64,000 nucleotides of DNA, taken from RGIG529 sp050950425 (lineage in GTDB: Bacteria > Bacillota > Clostridia > Oscillospirales > Oscillospiraceae). Shown piece by piece: positions 13,820 to 21,535 of this stretch (position 1 is the stretch's first letter; each line of letters opens with the position of its first letter). Location: NCBI GenBank assembly GCA_050950425.1, contig JBMNHO010000002.1, forward strand, positions 1,302,001-1,366,000, read 5' to 3'. The notes under the pieces were generated by a model that saw only the letters and a list, made by a program, of their open reading frames with translations, did no database searches and was not told the DNA's origin. Both the position numbers and the translations under genes were made by a program.

Positions 13820-15721
13820 TTACTCCAGTTCCGACAGCTCAGCAAGCCAAAGGGCGGAAACCGCGTCGCTTGGCATCTGCCAGTCGCCCCGGGGGGAGAG
13901 AGAAACAGAGCCGATCTTCGGGCCGTCGGGCAGGCAGGACCGCTTAAACTGCTGGGAAAAGAAGCGCCGGTAAAAGGTCCTCAGCCATTTGAGGATCACG
14001 TCCCGGGGATACTGGCGCCCAAACGTGTGTTCCGCCAGACGGAGCACCTTTTTCGGCGGGAAGGCCCAGCGCACGATGTAATACAAAAAGAAGTCGTGCA
14101 GCTCATAAGGCCCCACCAAATCCTCGGTTCGTTGAGAGATAACGCCCCCCACAGCGGGCAGAAGCTCCGGGGAAACAGGGGTATCCAAAATGTCGGACAG
14201 CACAACGGAAAGCGCCCTGTCCTCCTGGGCCTTGTCCTTGGAAACGTACTGCACCAGATGGCGCACCAGCGTTTTGGGGATGGAGGCGTTGACGCTGTAC
14301 ATGGACATATGATCCCCGTTATACGTTGCCCATCCCAGGGCAAGCTCCGATAAATCCCCGGTGCCGATGACCATGCCCTCCGTTTGGTTGGCAATGTCCA
14401 TTAAGACCTGGGTTCGCTCTCTTGCCTGGGCATTTTCGAAGGTGACGTCATGCTTGTCCATGCTTTGTCCGATGTCCGTGAAATGGCTGCGTACCGTGTT
14501 GGAGATATCAATGCGCCGCAACGTGGCGCCGCAGCGCTCCGCCAGCTCCACCGCGTTGTTCCGGGTGCGGTCCGTCGTGCCGAAGCAGGGCATGGTAACG
14601 GCGATGATGTCTTCCGCCGGGCGGTCCATCATTTTCATGGCGATCATGGTGATCAAAATGGCCAAAGTGGAGTCCAGCCCGCCGGACAGCCCGATGACGG
14701 CGGTCTTGGCCCCGGTGTGCTCCAGGCGCTTTTTCAGTCCCAGGGAGGCGATGAGCAAAATCTCCTCGCAGCGGGTGCTGCGCTCGCTCCCGTCCTCGGG
14801 AACAAAGGGAAGCGCGGAGATGTACCGGGTGAGGCTGGTTTTGGTCAAAGGCAAAGAGAAGGAAACCGTAGCCCGAGGGGCGTCCTGCTCCTGAAACGCT
14901 CCTTTGCGGCGGCGATCAGAAGCCAAGCGGTTCACATCGATTTCCGAGATGGAAAGGCCGGTGTCAAACCGGGACTCTGAAAGAATGGCGCCGTTTTCCC
15001 CGATCACATTGTGGCCGGCAAACACCAGGTCTGTGGTGGATTCCCCGTCTCCCGCCTCCGCGGATACAATGCCGCAGGAAAGCCGGGCGCTTTCCGACGC
15101 GATCTGCGTCAGCCGCTTGCCCCGCTTGCCCACCAGGGCGCAGTCGGCCCCCGGGTTCGCGAGGATGACCCCGCCGCCGAAGGAAAGGCGGCTGCTTTCC
15201 GGGGAAAAGACAAGGTCCCCCAAAACCACGCCGAAAGAAAAGGCAGGCAGGTTGCCGCAGGCGAAGATCAGCCCGGCGCCAAAGGGCGCCACCTGGCCCG
15301 TGGGCAAAGAAATCTCCTTTACGCCCTCCGGCGGCGGGGCAAAATGTTTCGTCTGCGAGAGAAAGCCGCCGCAGCGCTTTGGCACCACGCCAAGGACCTT
15401 TCCGCCCTGCAGCACGGCGGCGCAGTTATACACCCGGTGGTTGTGCCGCAAGGGAAGGCCCACAACGGTGATCAGCCCCAGGTTGCGGGTTGCCTCCAGC
15501 ACGGTGGAGAGCGCCTGGGCAGCGCCGTCCAGCAAAGTGGGCTGGAAGAACAGATCCCCGCAGGTGCAGCCGGTGAGCCCCAGCTCCGGCAAAACCAAAA
15601 GATGCACGCCCAAAGCATCCGCCTGACGCATCAGGCCAAAGGTTTGTTCCGCGTTTTCCCGGCAACCGGCAACCTGAACCTTCGGGGTGCCGGCCGCTGC
15701 CTTGATAAAACCGTCTTTCAT
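13820..15721 (-). CDS. nadE: NAD+ synthetase, two-domain (glutamine-type) with altered glutaminase
   Basis: Catalyses the last step of NAD synthesis, amidation of deamido-NAD. The 633-residue protein has the two-domain form: a nitrilase-like glutaminase domain (about 1-280) and a C-terminal synthetase domain with the SGGLDSTLAI pyrophosphatase loop, GTGDLSELALGWATYNGDH and the late YELHDFFLYY segment. In the glutaminase domain Glu46 (LPELGLTGCTCGDLF) and Lys115 (VVPKRCGG) of the Glu-Lys-Cys triad are in place, but the segment usually reading GVEICEDLWVP here reads GVVLGDLVFSP, with no Cys. The FYE loop after the lysine is also degenerate. The enzyme may therefore rely on free ammonia. The ATG at 15721 follows AGGAGGGATTTGG. 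Confidence 0.95.
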   Translation of the reverse strand: MKDGFIKAAAGTPKVQVAGCRENAEQTFGLMRQADALGVHLLVLPELGLTGCTCGDLFFQPTLLDGAAQALSTVLEATRNLGLITVVGLPLRHNHRVYNCAAVLQGGKVLGVVPKRCGGFLSQTKHFAPPPEGVKEISLPTGQVAPFGAGLIFACGNLPAFSFGVVLGDLVFSPESSRLSFGGGVILANPGADCALVGKRGKRLTQIASESARLSCGIVSAEAGDGESTTDLVFAGHNVIGENGAILSESRFDTGLSISEIDVNRLASDRRRKGAFQEQDAPRATVSFSLPLTKTSLTRYISALPFVPEDGSERSTRCEEILLIASLGLKKRLEHTGAKTAVIGLSGGLDSTLAILITMIAMKMMDRPAEDIIAVTMPCFGTTDRTRNNAVELAERCGATLRRIDISNTVRSHFTDIGQSMDKHDVTFENAQARERTQVLMDIANQTEGMVIGTGDLSELALGWATYNGDHMSMYSVNASIPKTLVRHLVQYVSKDKAQEDRALSVVLSDILDTPVSPELLPAVGGVISQRTEDLVGPYELHDFFLYYIVRWAFPPKKVLRLAEHTFGRQYPRDVILKWLRTFYRRFFSQQFKRSCLPDGPKIGSVSLSPRGDWQMPSDAVSALWLAELSELE

Positions 15722-15788
15722 CCAAATCCCTCCTAGTATTCAATCGTTCCGTCAGCCATGCCCGCATAGCGCAGGCAAAAGCGAACGG

Positions 15789-17192
15789 CTAAAACGCCGT
15801 TTTTTCTGTCAGATAAGCCTTTAAGGACGCAATGGGAATCCGCTCCTGCTCCATGGTGTCCCGGTCTCTCACGGTGACGCACCGATCCTCCAAACTGTCA
15901 AAATCAAAGGTGACGCAGACGGGGGTTCCGATCTCGTCCTGGCGGCGGTACCGCTTGCCGATGGAGCCGGCATCGTCAAAATCCACCATAAAGTCCTTAG
16001 AAAGGTCGGTGTAGATGGCGCCCGCCTGCTCCGAAAGCTTTTTGGACAGGGGCAAAACGGCGCATTTGTAGGGCGCCAAGGCGGGGTGCAGGCGCAAAAC
16101 GGTGCGCACGTCGTTTTTCGCCGGGTCCACCACTTCTTCGTCATACGCGTCGATGAGGAAGGCGAGGGTCACCCGGTCGGCGCCGAGGCTTGGCTCGATC
16201 ACATAGGGAATGAATTTCTCTCCCGTCTCCTGGTCGAAATATTCCATGTTCTCGCCGCTTTCGTTCTGATGGGCGGTGAGGTCAAAGTCCGTCCGATCCG
16301 CCACGCCCCAAAGCTCGCCCCACCCGAAGGGGAAGCGAAACTCAAAGTCTGTGGTGGCCTTGGAATAGTGAGAAAGCTCCTCCGGCTCATGATCCCGCAG
16401 GCGCAGGTTTTCCTCTTTCATAGAAAGGCTCAAAAGCCAGTCGCGGCAGAAGCTCCGCCAATAAGAAAACCACTCCAAATCCGTGCCCGGGCGGCAAAAA
16501 AACTCCAGCTCCATCTGTTCAAATTCCCGGGTGCGGAAGGTGAAGTTGCCGGGGGTGATTTCGTTGCGGAAGGACTTGCCCACCTGGCAGACGCCAAAGG
16601 GCACTTTCTTTCGGCTGGTGCGCTGAATGTTTTTAAAGTTGACAAAAATCCCCTGGGCGGTTTCCGGGCGCAGGTAGACCTCTGCCGCGGAATCTTCTGT
16701 GACGCCCTGATGGGTTTTAAACATCATGTTGAATTTGCGAATGTCCGTAAATTCGCTTTTGCCGCAGTTGGGGCAAGGCACCTGGTTTTCCCGCAGATAG
16801 GCGGACAAGGCGGCGTTGTCCATGGCTTCCACGTTCACGCCTTCCAGGCCCTGCGCCTCGTTCCACGCCTCCGCCAGCTTGTCGGCACGGTGCCGCATTT
16901 TGCAGGATTTGCAGTCAATCAGCGGGTCATTGAAGTTGACCACGTGGCCGGAAGCAACCCAGACCTGCCGGTTCATCAAAATAGCGGAATCCAGACCGAC
17001 GTTATAAGGCGATTCCTGCACAAATTTTTTCCACCAGGCGCGTTTGATGTTGTTTTTGAGCTCCACGCCCAAAGGGCCGTAGTCCCATGTGTTGGCAAGA
17101 CCGCCATAGATCTCGCTGCCGGAGTAGACGAAGCCCCGCCCCTTACAGAGAGATACCATTTTGTCCATTGTTTTTTCTTGGTTGGATAACAT
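15789..17192 (-). CDS. glyS: Glycyl-tRNA synthetase, single-chain alpha2 type
   Basis: Class II synthetase charging tRNA-Gly. The 467-residue protein is the homodimeric (eukaryote/Gram-positive) type: it starts MLSNQEKTMDKMVSLCKGRG, then GLANTWDYGPLGVELKNN, motif 2 around GKSFRNEITPGNFTFRTREFEQME, and motif 3 as PSLGADRVTLAFL; the C-terminal anticodon-binding domain follows. Two CxxC pairs (CKSC and CPNC) in the insertion are typical zinc ligands. The ATG at 17192 follows GGAGGAGCAG. It has its own consensus promoter overlapping the end of the upstream gene. No glycine T-box leader fits in the short leader. Confidence 0.96.
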   Translation of the reverse strand: MLSNQEKTMDKMVSLCKGRGFVYSGSEIYGGLANTWDYGPLGVELKNNIKRAWWKKFVQESPYNVGLDSAILMNRQVWVASGHVVNFNDPLIDCKSCKMRHRADKLAEAWNEAQGLEGVNVEAMDNAALSAYLRENQVPCPNCGKSEFTDIRKFNMMFKTHQGVTEDSAAEVYLRPETAQGIFVNFKNIQRTSRKKVPFGVCQVGKSFRNEITPGNFTFRTREFEQMELEFFCRPGTDLEWFSYWRSFCRDWLLSLSMKEENLRLRDHEPEELSHYSKATTDFEFRFPFGWGELWGVADRTDFDLTAHQNESGENMEYFDQETGEKFIPYVIEPSLGADRVTLAFLIDAYDEEVVDPAKNDVRTVLRLHPALAPYKCAVLPLSKKLSEQAGAIYTDLSKDFMVDFDDAGSIGKRYRRQDEIGTPVCVTFDFDSLEDRCVTVRDRDTMEQERIPIASLKAYLTEKTAF

Positions 17193-17253
17193 AAATATTC
17201 TGCTCCTCCGCTGTATTCTTTTCTGTGAAATCAAAAGAAAGCCTTAATCATTC

Positions 17254-17281
17254 ATTATATACCGGATTTTTCCCTTGTCAA
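17254..17281 (-). promoter_or_regulatory. Consensus promoter of glyS
   Basis: On the minus strand TTGACA (17276-17281), 16-base spacer and TATAAT (17254-17259). The stop codon of the BrkB-family gene (17278-17280) lies inside the TTGACA hexamer. Confidence 0.85.
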
Positions 17282-18114
17282 CCGCCTAGATGCCGTGCCT
17301 GCCAACGCTCTCCGTACACATAATTTAAAACACTGCCCAGAATTAAGATATTGCCGCAAAGGTAGAGCCAGAGCATCAAAATAATAATGGCGGCCAGGCT
17401 GCCGTATACCAATTGGTATCGGGAGGACATGCCGATGAACCAGGAAAAGATGATGCTGACGCCGACAAGAGAGGCAGAGGAAAACAGCGTTCCCCAAATG
17501 ACGGGAGGTCTTCTCCGCCGGCGGATCACCGGCACCCGATAATAGAGAAACAGCATGCCGAACAAAAAGGCAAACAGCAGCAAAAACCGCAGCCATCGCC
17601 AAGCGAAGAAGATGGCGGAGGAAAGGCCGAACTGAACATTGAGAAAAGCGATAAACCAATCGCCGGTGACCAAAAGCAAAATGCTGATATACAGCACCAA
17701 AAGCAGCAAAACGGAGGACAAAAAGCTGACAATCAAGTTGCGCAGGCCGGAAAACAGGGGCTGGCCATAAATATCTCCGGTGATGTTCAGCAGGCAGCGA
17801 AACGCGGCGGAGGAGGAGGAGATCATTAAAATCAGGCCGCCGATGAAAAGCGTGGTGGACTGATTGCCGGCGATATAATCCAAATAGTCCGTTAAAATGA
17901 CGGCGCTGCTTTTCGGCAAAAAACCGGAAAGCAGCTCCACAAACGGAGATTCATTTAGATGAACCAGGTCCGACAGCGCGTTGACGCAGATGAGCAGAGG
18001 GAAGAGGGTTAAAGTAAAAAAATAGGCTAGCTCCGCCCCGGAGCGGGACACGCGCTTGTCGAAATAAACAGAAACCACATCTGTTGTGAAGGAGAAAAAA
18101 GGGGAATGTAACAC
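17278..18114 (-). CDS. YihY/BrkB-family inner membrane protein
   Basis: A 278-residue protein with about six membrane segments and the YihY/BrkB family pattern: the early SRSGAELAYFFTLTLFPLL segment, SSSAAFRCLLNI, and the GSLAAIIILMLWLYLCGNILILGS segment near the end. The family was once annotated as ribonuclease BN, which is not supported; its function is unknown and transporter-like roles have been proposed. The start is GTG at 18114, preceded by AGGAGGCCTTACC. The stop codon is embedded in the glyS promoter. Confidence 0.9.
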   Translation of the reverse strand: MLHSPFFSFTTDVVSVYFDKRVSRSGAELAYFFTLTLFPLLICVNALSDLVHLNESPFVELLSGFLPKSSAVILTDYLDYIAGNQSTTLFIGGLILMISSSSAAFRCLLNITGDIYGQPLFSGLRNLIVSFLSSVLLLLVLYISILLLVTGDWFIAFLNVQFGLSSAIFFAWRWLRFLLLFAFLFGMLFLYYRVPVIRRRRRPPVIWGTLFSSASLVGVSIIFSWFIGMSSRYQLVYGSLAAIIILMLWLYLCGNILILGSVLNYVYGERWQARHLGG

Positions 18115-18247
18115 GGTAAGGCCTCCTGTGTTCCGGAGCGGCTCCTCTGAAGGGATCGCTCCATGTCATTTCGCGTTCCAATGCATCGTTTTCCCTTATA
18201 ACCTGCTGCGTTTGGCCTGTTTTATGCAGCGAAGCCGCCGACTCCCT

Positions 18248-19504
18248 TTATTTGGGATCGCCATTGGCGTCCATTTTCAGGCTGGCGATGAATTGGCGGG
18301 CCGCCCGGGGCGTTCTCCCGGGGTGATGCATTTCCCATTGCAGCGCCTTTTTTTGCAACACAGGAGGGGTGATAGACAGCCGCTCCTTTGCGGCCAGCCG
18401 TTCCACCAGAGCAAGAAAGTCCGCCTGATTGAGCCCCAAATAAGGAATGCGCAGGCCGAACCGCTCGGTGAGGGATGTTTTTTCCTGAATGGTCTCTTCC
18501 GGATCCAGCTCGTCCCCTTTGTCCCGCTCGCTGAAAAACTCCCGGATCAGGTGGCGGCGGTTGGACGTGGCGTAGATCGCCGTATTGACGGGGCGGGGTT
18601 CCAGGCCGCCCTCCAAAATGGTTTTCAGGACAGAGGGGGTTGTATCCCCGGTTTCAAAGGTAAGGTCATCCAAAAACAAAATAAATTTTTGCTTTTTGCC
18701 GTTTAAATACCGCATCAGCCGGGGCAGCGTGTCCAGCTGTTCCTTTTGCACCTCGATCAGCCGCAGATTTTCAAAGCCGGGGACGGAAAGCAACGACTTC
18801 ACCGTGGCGGACTTTCCCGTTCCCGATTCTCCATAGAGCAGCACATTGTTGACAAAGTGCCCGGCGAGGAGCGCGTGGGTGTTTTCCACCACTTGATCCC
18901 GCTGCATTTGATATCCGACCAGTTCCTCTTCCTGGGGCATGTCAGGATTGGGAACGGGGGTCAGCTGCTGGTTTTCCCAGACAAAGGCACGGCAGCTGGC
19001 GAAAATGCCGCTTCCGTTGACGCGGTAAAACGCCGTCAAGCTCTGGAAGTCAAAGGGGACGCCGCACGGCCATTCCGGCAGCAGAGATACCGCCCCGGCC
19101 CATGGAGCGGGGAGAAGCCGGGCCATTTTTTCTTTCAGACCCTGGCAGGACAGGCGAGCCGCCCGGGCAAGGGTGTCGATCTCCCGCTCCGCGGCGGCCC
19201 GCAGCGCCGGGGTTTCCAATCCTTTTCCCGCGGCTTCCCCATAGGGGGAATCGGAAAAACGAAGCCGGTCAAACAGCCACGCGCCAAGGGTGTCGTACCC
19301 GTCCTTTGAGAGGCTGTAAAAAATGCCGGTATACGCTTGGTATACGGCCTGGGGAGAAGGCGCCGTCTCTTCCAGCAGGGAGAGGAGGGAGGACAGGTGC
19401 GCCATGGGAGGAAGGCTTGTGACAGGCTGGTACACGCTGATGCAGCACAGCGCCGTATGAAGAGGATGTTCCATTGCTCTTAGATGCTCCATTCTACGTT
19501 TCAT
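18248..19504 (-). CDS. DUF815-family AAA-type ATP-binding protein
   Basis: A 418-residue protein with a poorly conserved N-terminal half and a C-terminal AAA-type ATPase module: Walker A LLYGESGTGKSA (residues 225-232), Walker B FILFLDDLTF (about 272-281), sensor-like IYATSNRRHL, and the DUF815 signature RFGLRIPYLGLNQADFL. Function is not established for the family. The ATG at 19504 overlaps the stop of a small upstream ORF as ATGA and has no strong ribosome binding site of its own, so translation is probably coupled. It lies between mtaB and a BrkB-family gene. Confidence 0.88.
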   Translation of the reverse strand: MKRRMEHLRAMEHPLHTALCCISVYQPVTSLPPMAHLSSLLSLLEETAPSPQAVYQAYTGIFYSLSKDGYDTLGAWLFDRLRFSDSPYGEAAGKGLETPALRAAAEREIDTLARAARLSCQGLKEKMARLLPAPWAGAVSLLPEWPCGVPFDFQSLTAFYRVNGSGIFASCRAFVWENQQLTPVPNPDMPQEEELVGYQMQRDQVVENTHALLAGHFVNNVLLYGESGTGKSATVKSLLSVPGFENLRLIEVQKEQLDTLPRLMRYLNGKKQKFILFLDDLTFETGDTTPSVLKTILEGGLEPRPVNTAIYATSNRRHLIREFFSERDKGDELDPEETIQEKTSLTERFGLRIPYLGLNQADFLALVERLAAKERLSITPPVLQKKALQWEMHHPGRTPRAARQFIASLKMDANGDPK

Positions 19505-19716
19505 TTATCATTATCGTCCGTTTGATACGATTCGATCCATTCAGGGGGATGCGGATGTTTTTGCACGACGTCTTTGAAGCGGAGCGTGATACGGCCGGGG
19601 GCTTGCCCTGTCCAAGAAAGGGCGCCCGTGGCCGGGCGTTCGTTGCTTCCGATTCGTTTGATTCTGCTGTTTGATTCTGCTGCTTGATTCTGCTGTTTGA
19701 TTCTATTGTATCGCAC
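19501..19716 (-). CDS. Small ORF translationally coupled to the DUF815 gene
   Basis: A 71-codon frame starting at GTG 19716, inside the last codons of mtaB, and ending at 19501 so that its TGA overlaps the DUF815 ATG by four bases. The N-terminal third is encoded by a 13-bp tandem repeat and is low in complexity (NRIKQQNQAAESNSRIKR), while the C-terminal half (LSWTGQAPGRITLRFKDVV, then an HPHPPEWIE segment) looks like real protein. I do not recognise a family. The end overlap and position argue for a real coupled gene; the start is uncertain and no good ribosome binding site is seen. Confidence 0.45.
   Translation of the reverse strand: MRYNRIKQQNQAAESNSRIKRIGSNERPATGALSWTGQAPGRITLRFKDVVQKHPHPPEWIESYQTDDNDK
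19660..19708. repeat. 13-bp tandem repeat, about 3.8 copies
   Basis: GATTCTGCTGTTT occurs at 19660-19672, with one change at 19673-19685, again exactly at 19686-19698, and a partial copy at 19699-19708. It lies at the mtaB 3' end and in the small ORF. The unit is not a multiple of three, so copy changes would shift the small ORF's frame. Confidence 0.85.
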
Positions 19717-20995
19717 CCAAAAGCCGGATTCCGTCTGTTCCTGTGATCAGGGCGGGAACAATCTGCCCCCGCATGTGTTCCGCGTTTGGGAGCGCGACTT
19801 CTAAATAATTTTCACTGTGGCCGAGAGAGACGGTTTCTTCCGTGCGCTCGATCAGAACAGACAGGGTCTTGCCCACCCACGACTGCAAATACGCTTCTTG
19901 CAGCGCCCTTGCCGCCTGGGCGGCCCTGCGGGCGCGGGCTTCCTTTTCCCCTTTGGGAATCTGCCCGTCCATTTCCGCGGCGGGGGTGCCGGGGCGCTTG
20001 GAATAGGGAAACACATGGACGGCGGAAAAGGCGCAGGCGTTCAGAAACGCGAGGGTTTCGGAAAAGTCCTCCTCTGTTTCGCCGGGGAAGCCCACGATGA
20101 GGTCGGTTGTAATGGTGGGGTGTTCAAAATACGTTCGAAGGAGGGTGACAGAGGAGAGGAAACGGGCCGTGTCATATTTTCGCTTCATCCGCCGCAAGGT
20201 GGCGTCGCAGCCGCTTTGCAGGGACAGGTGAAAATGGGGGCAAAGGCAGGAAAGCGCCGCCGCCCGCCTGCAAAAATCCTCTGTAACGGTACGCGGTTCC
20301 AAGGAGCCCAGACGCAGACGCATGGTGCCGCCCACGGCCGCCGCCAGCGCCTCGATCAAGTCAATCAGCGACGTTCCGTCCTGCAAATCGGCGCCGTAAG
20401 AGGAAATTTCGATCCCGGTGAGCACCAGCTCCCGAAACCCCTCCCGCTCCAAACGAAGCGCCTCGTCCACGGCCGCCGCCAAAGGCAAAGAGCGCACAGG
20501 ACCCCTGGCATAGGGAATGATGCAATAGGTGCAAAAATTGACGCAGCCGTCCTCCACCTTCAGCATGGCCCTGGCCCTTCCTTCCAGGCTGCCCGCCGGG
20601 AGGGGCTCAAAGGCGCGGCGGGCCAAGGCGTCGTCCACCTGAAGAAGGGGACGGCGGGAGAGAAAGACCTGCTCCAGCGCGTCGACAAAAGCCACGCGGC
20701 CCCCGCTGCCGGACAAAAGGTCAACCGGCAGCCGCCCGGCCTCCTCCGGGTGGATCTGGGCAAAGCACCCGCAGACGGCAACGATCCCGTCGGGATTCTG
20801 ACGCCGGGCCTTTCGGATGATCTGCCTGGATTTTTTATCGCTGACGGCAGTGACCGAACAGGTGTTGACCACATAAGCGTCCGCCTTTGACTCAAAGGGG
20901 ACAAGAACATGCCCCCGCTTTTTCAGCATAGCTTCCATTGCCTGGGTTTCATATTGATTCACTTTGCAACCCAATGTATAAACGCCGATTTTCAT
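19703..20995 (-). CDS. mtaB: tRNA t6A37 methylthiotransferase
   Basis: Radical SAM enzyme that converts t6A37 to ms2t6A37 in tRNAs decoding ANN codons. The 430-residue protein has the N-terminal UPF0004 cluster domain (TLGCKVNQYETQ, NTCSVTAVSDKKSRQ, CGCFAQ giving three Cys), the radical SAM CxxxCxxC motif in VEDGCVNFCTYCIIPYARG, and a C-terminal TRAM domain. The CKVNQYE variant and the order of motifs separate MtaB from MiaB. Two adjacent ATGs occur; the second (20995) is preferred because GGAGG is only two bases from the first. It is the first gene of the long minus-strand run and is divergent from the HPr-like gene. Confidence 0.93.
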   Translation of the reverse strand: MKIGVYTLGCKVNQYETQAMEAMLKKRGHVLVPFESKADAYVVNTCSVTAVSDKKSRQIIRKARRQNPDGIVAVCGCFAQIHPEEAGRLPVDLLSGSGGRVAFVDALEQVFLSRRPLLQVDDALARRAFEPLPAGSLEGRARAMLKVEDGCVNFCTYCIIPYARGPVRSLPLAAAVDEALRLEREGFRELVLTGIEISSYGADLQDGTSLIDLIEALAAAVGGTMRLRLGSLEPRTVTEDFCRRAAALSCLCPHFHLSLQSGCDATLRRMKRKYDTARFLSSVTLLRTYFEHPTITTDLIVGFPGETEEDFSETLAFLNACAFSAVHVFPYSKRPGTPAAEMDGQIPKGEKEARARRAAQAARALQEAYLQSWVGKTLSVLIERTEETVSLGHSENYLEVALPNAEHMRGQIVPALITGTDGIRLLGAIQ

Positions 20996-21038
20996 CATTT
21001 CCTCCGTCCCATGCCACGGGGCGGCGCGGAAATATGCG

Positions 21039-21066
21039 TTGCATTTTCATTGCCGCCTGTTATAAT
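21039..21066 (+). promoter_or_regulatory. Promoter of the HPr-like gene
   Basis: TTGCAT (21039-21044), 16-base spacer, TATAAT (21061-21066), about 70 bases before the ATG at 21137. Confidence 0.6.
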
Positions 21067-21136
21067 TGATCTTACATATGATACCACAATGGAAACATCT
21101 CTGTACAGATCAAAAATGAAAGAGGAGGGCGGGGCA

Positions 21137-21376
21137 ATGGGATCTTTTTACGTGCAACTTTCTTCCATCGACGATGTGAAACAGTTTGTGAACGCGGCCA
21201 CGGGGCTGCCCTGTGAAGTGGATGTGCGCGCCGGCCGGTACCTGGTGAACGGGAAATCCATCATGGGGCTGTTGAGCCTTGACCTGGCGGAGCCAATCTG
21301 CGTGGAAATCCGGGGGAGCGACAAACAGGCGGAACAACTCAAAACAATGGTACGTTCCCATGTATTGGAAGAGTGA
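21137..21376 (+). CDS. HPr-like protein without the phosphorylatable histidine
   Basis: A 79-residue protein with the HPr fold pattern: MGSFYVQLSSIDDVKQFVNA, the NGKSIMGLLSLDLAEP segment that matches the region around Ser46 of HPr, and a C-terminal helix. The active-site region that should contain His15 reads AATGLPCEVDV, so it cannot be a PTS phosphocarrier in the classical sense. Such HPr paralogues are widespread in Clostridia with no assigned function. The ATG at 21137 follows GAGGAGGGCGG. It has its own promoter and lies directly upstream of the EF-G paralogue. Confidence 0.85.
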   Translation: MGSFYVQLSSIDDVKQFVNAATGLPCEVDVRAGRYLVNGKSIMGLLSLDLAEPICVEIRGSDKQAEQLKTMVRSHVLEE

Positions 21377-21410
21377 TTTGTTTCCTTTGCTGTTTTTTCT
21401 GAAATATTTA

Positions 21411-21439
21411 TTGTAATCTATATGTTTTTAAGGTATAAT
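21411..21439 (+). promoter_or_regulatory. Promoter of the EF-G paralogue
   Basis: TTGTAA (21411-21416), 17-base spacer, TATAAT (21434-21439), in an A/T-rich stretch. Transcription would begin just before a set of 12-bp direct repeats. Confidence 0.7.
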
Positions 21440-21451
21440 CACCAAGGAATA

Positions 21452-21484
21452 CTTTGAAACATGCTTTGAAACATGCTTTGAAAC
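21452..21484. repeat. 12-bp direct repeats in the EF-G paralogue leader
   Basis: CTTTGAAACATG occurs at 21452-21463 and 21464-21475, with a 9-base partial copy at 21476-21484. The array lies immediately downstream of the promoter, in the untranslated leader. Confidence 0.85.
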
Positions 21485-21535
21485 AAATCCAAGGCGGGGC
21501 GTCTTTAAATTGTTGGTAAGGAGAGGAAACAAAAC

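Noticed and set aside
17193..17253. T-box leader for glyS (and for ileS, lysS)
   Set aside because: The leaders are too short or lack the T-box core and antiterminator; only ordinary promoters or intergenic gaps are seen.
19660..19708. Possible CRISPR or regulatory repeat array
   Set aside because: Units are 13 bp, directly abutting and without spacers; it is a simple tandem repeat. The same applies to 21452-21484.
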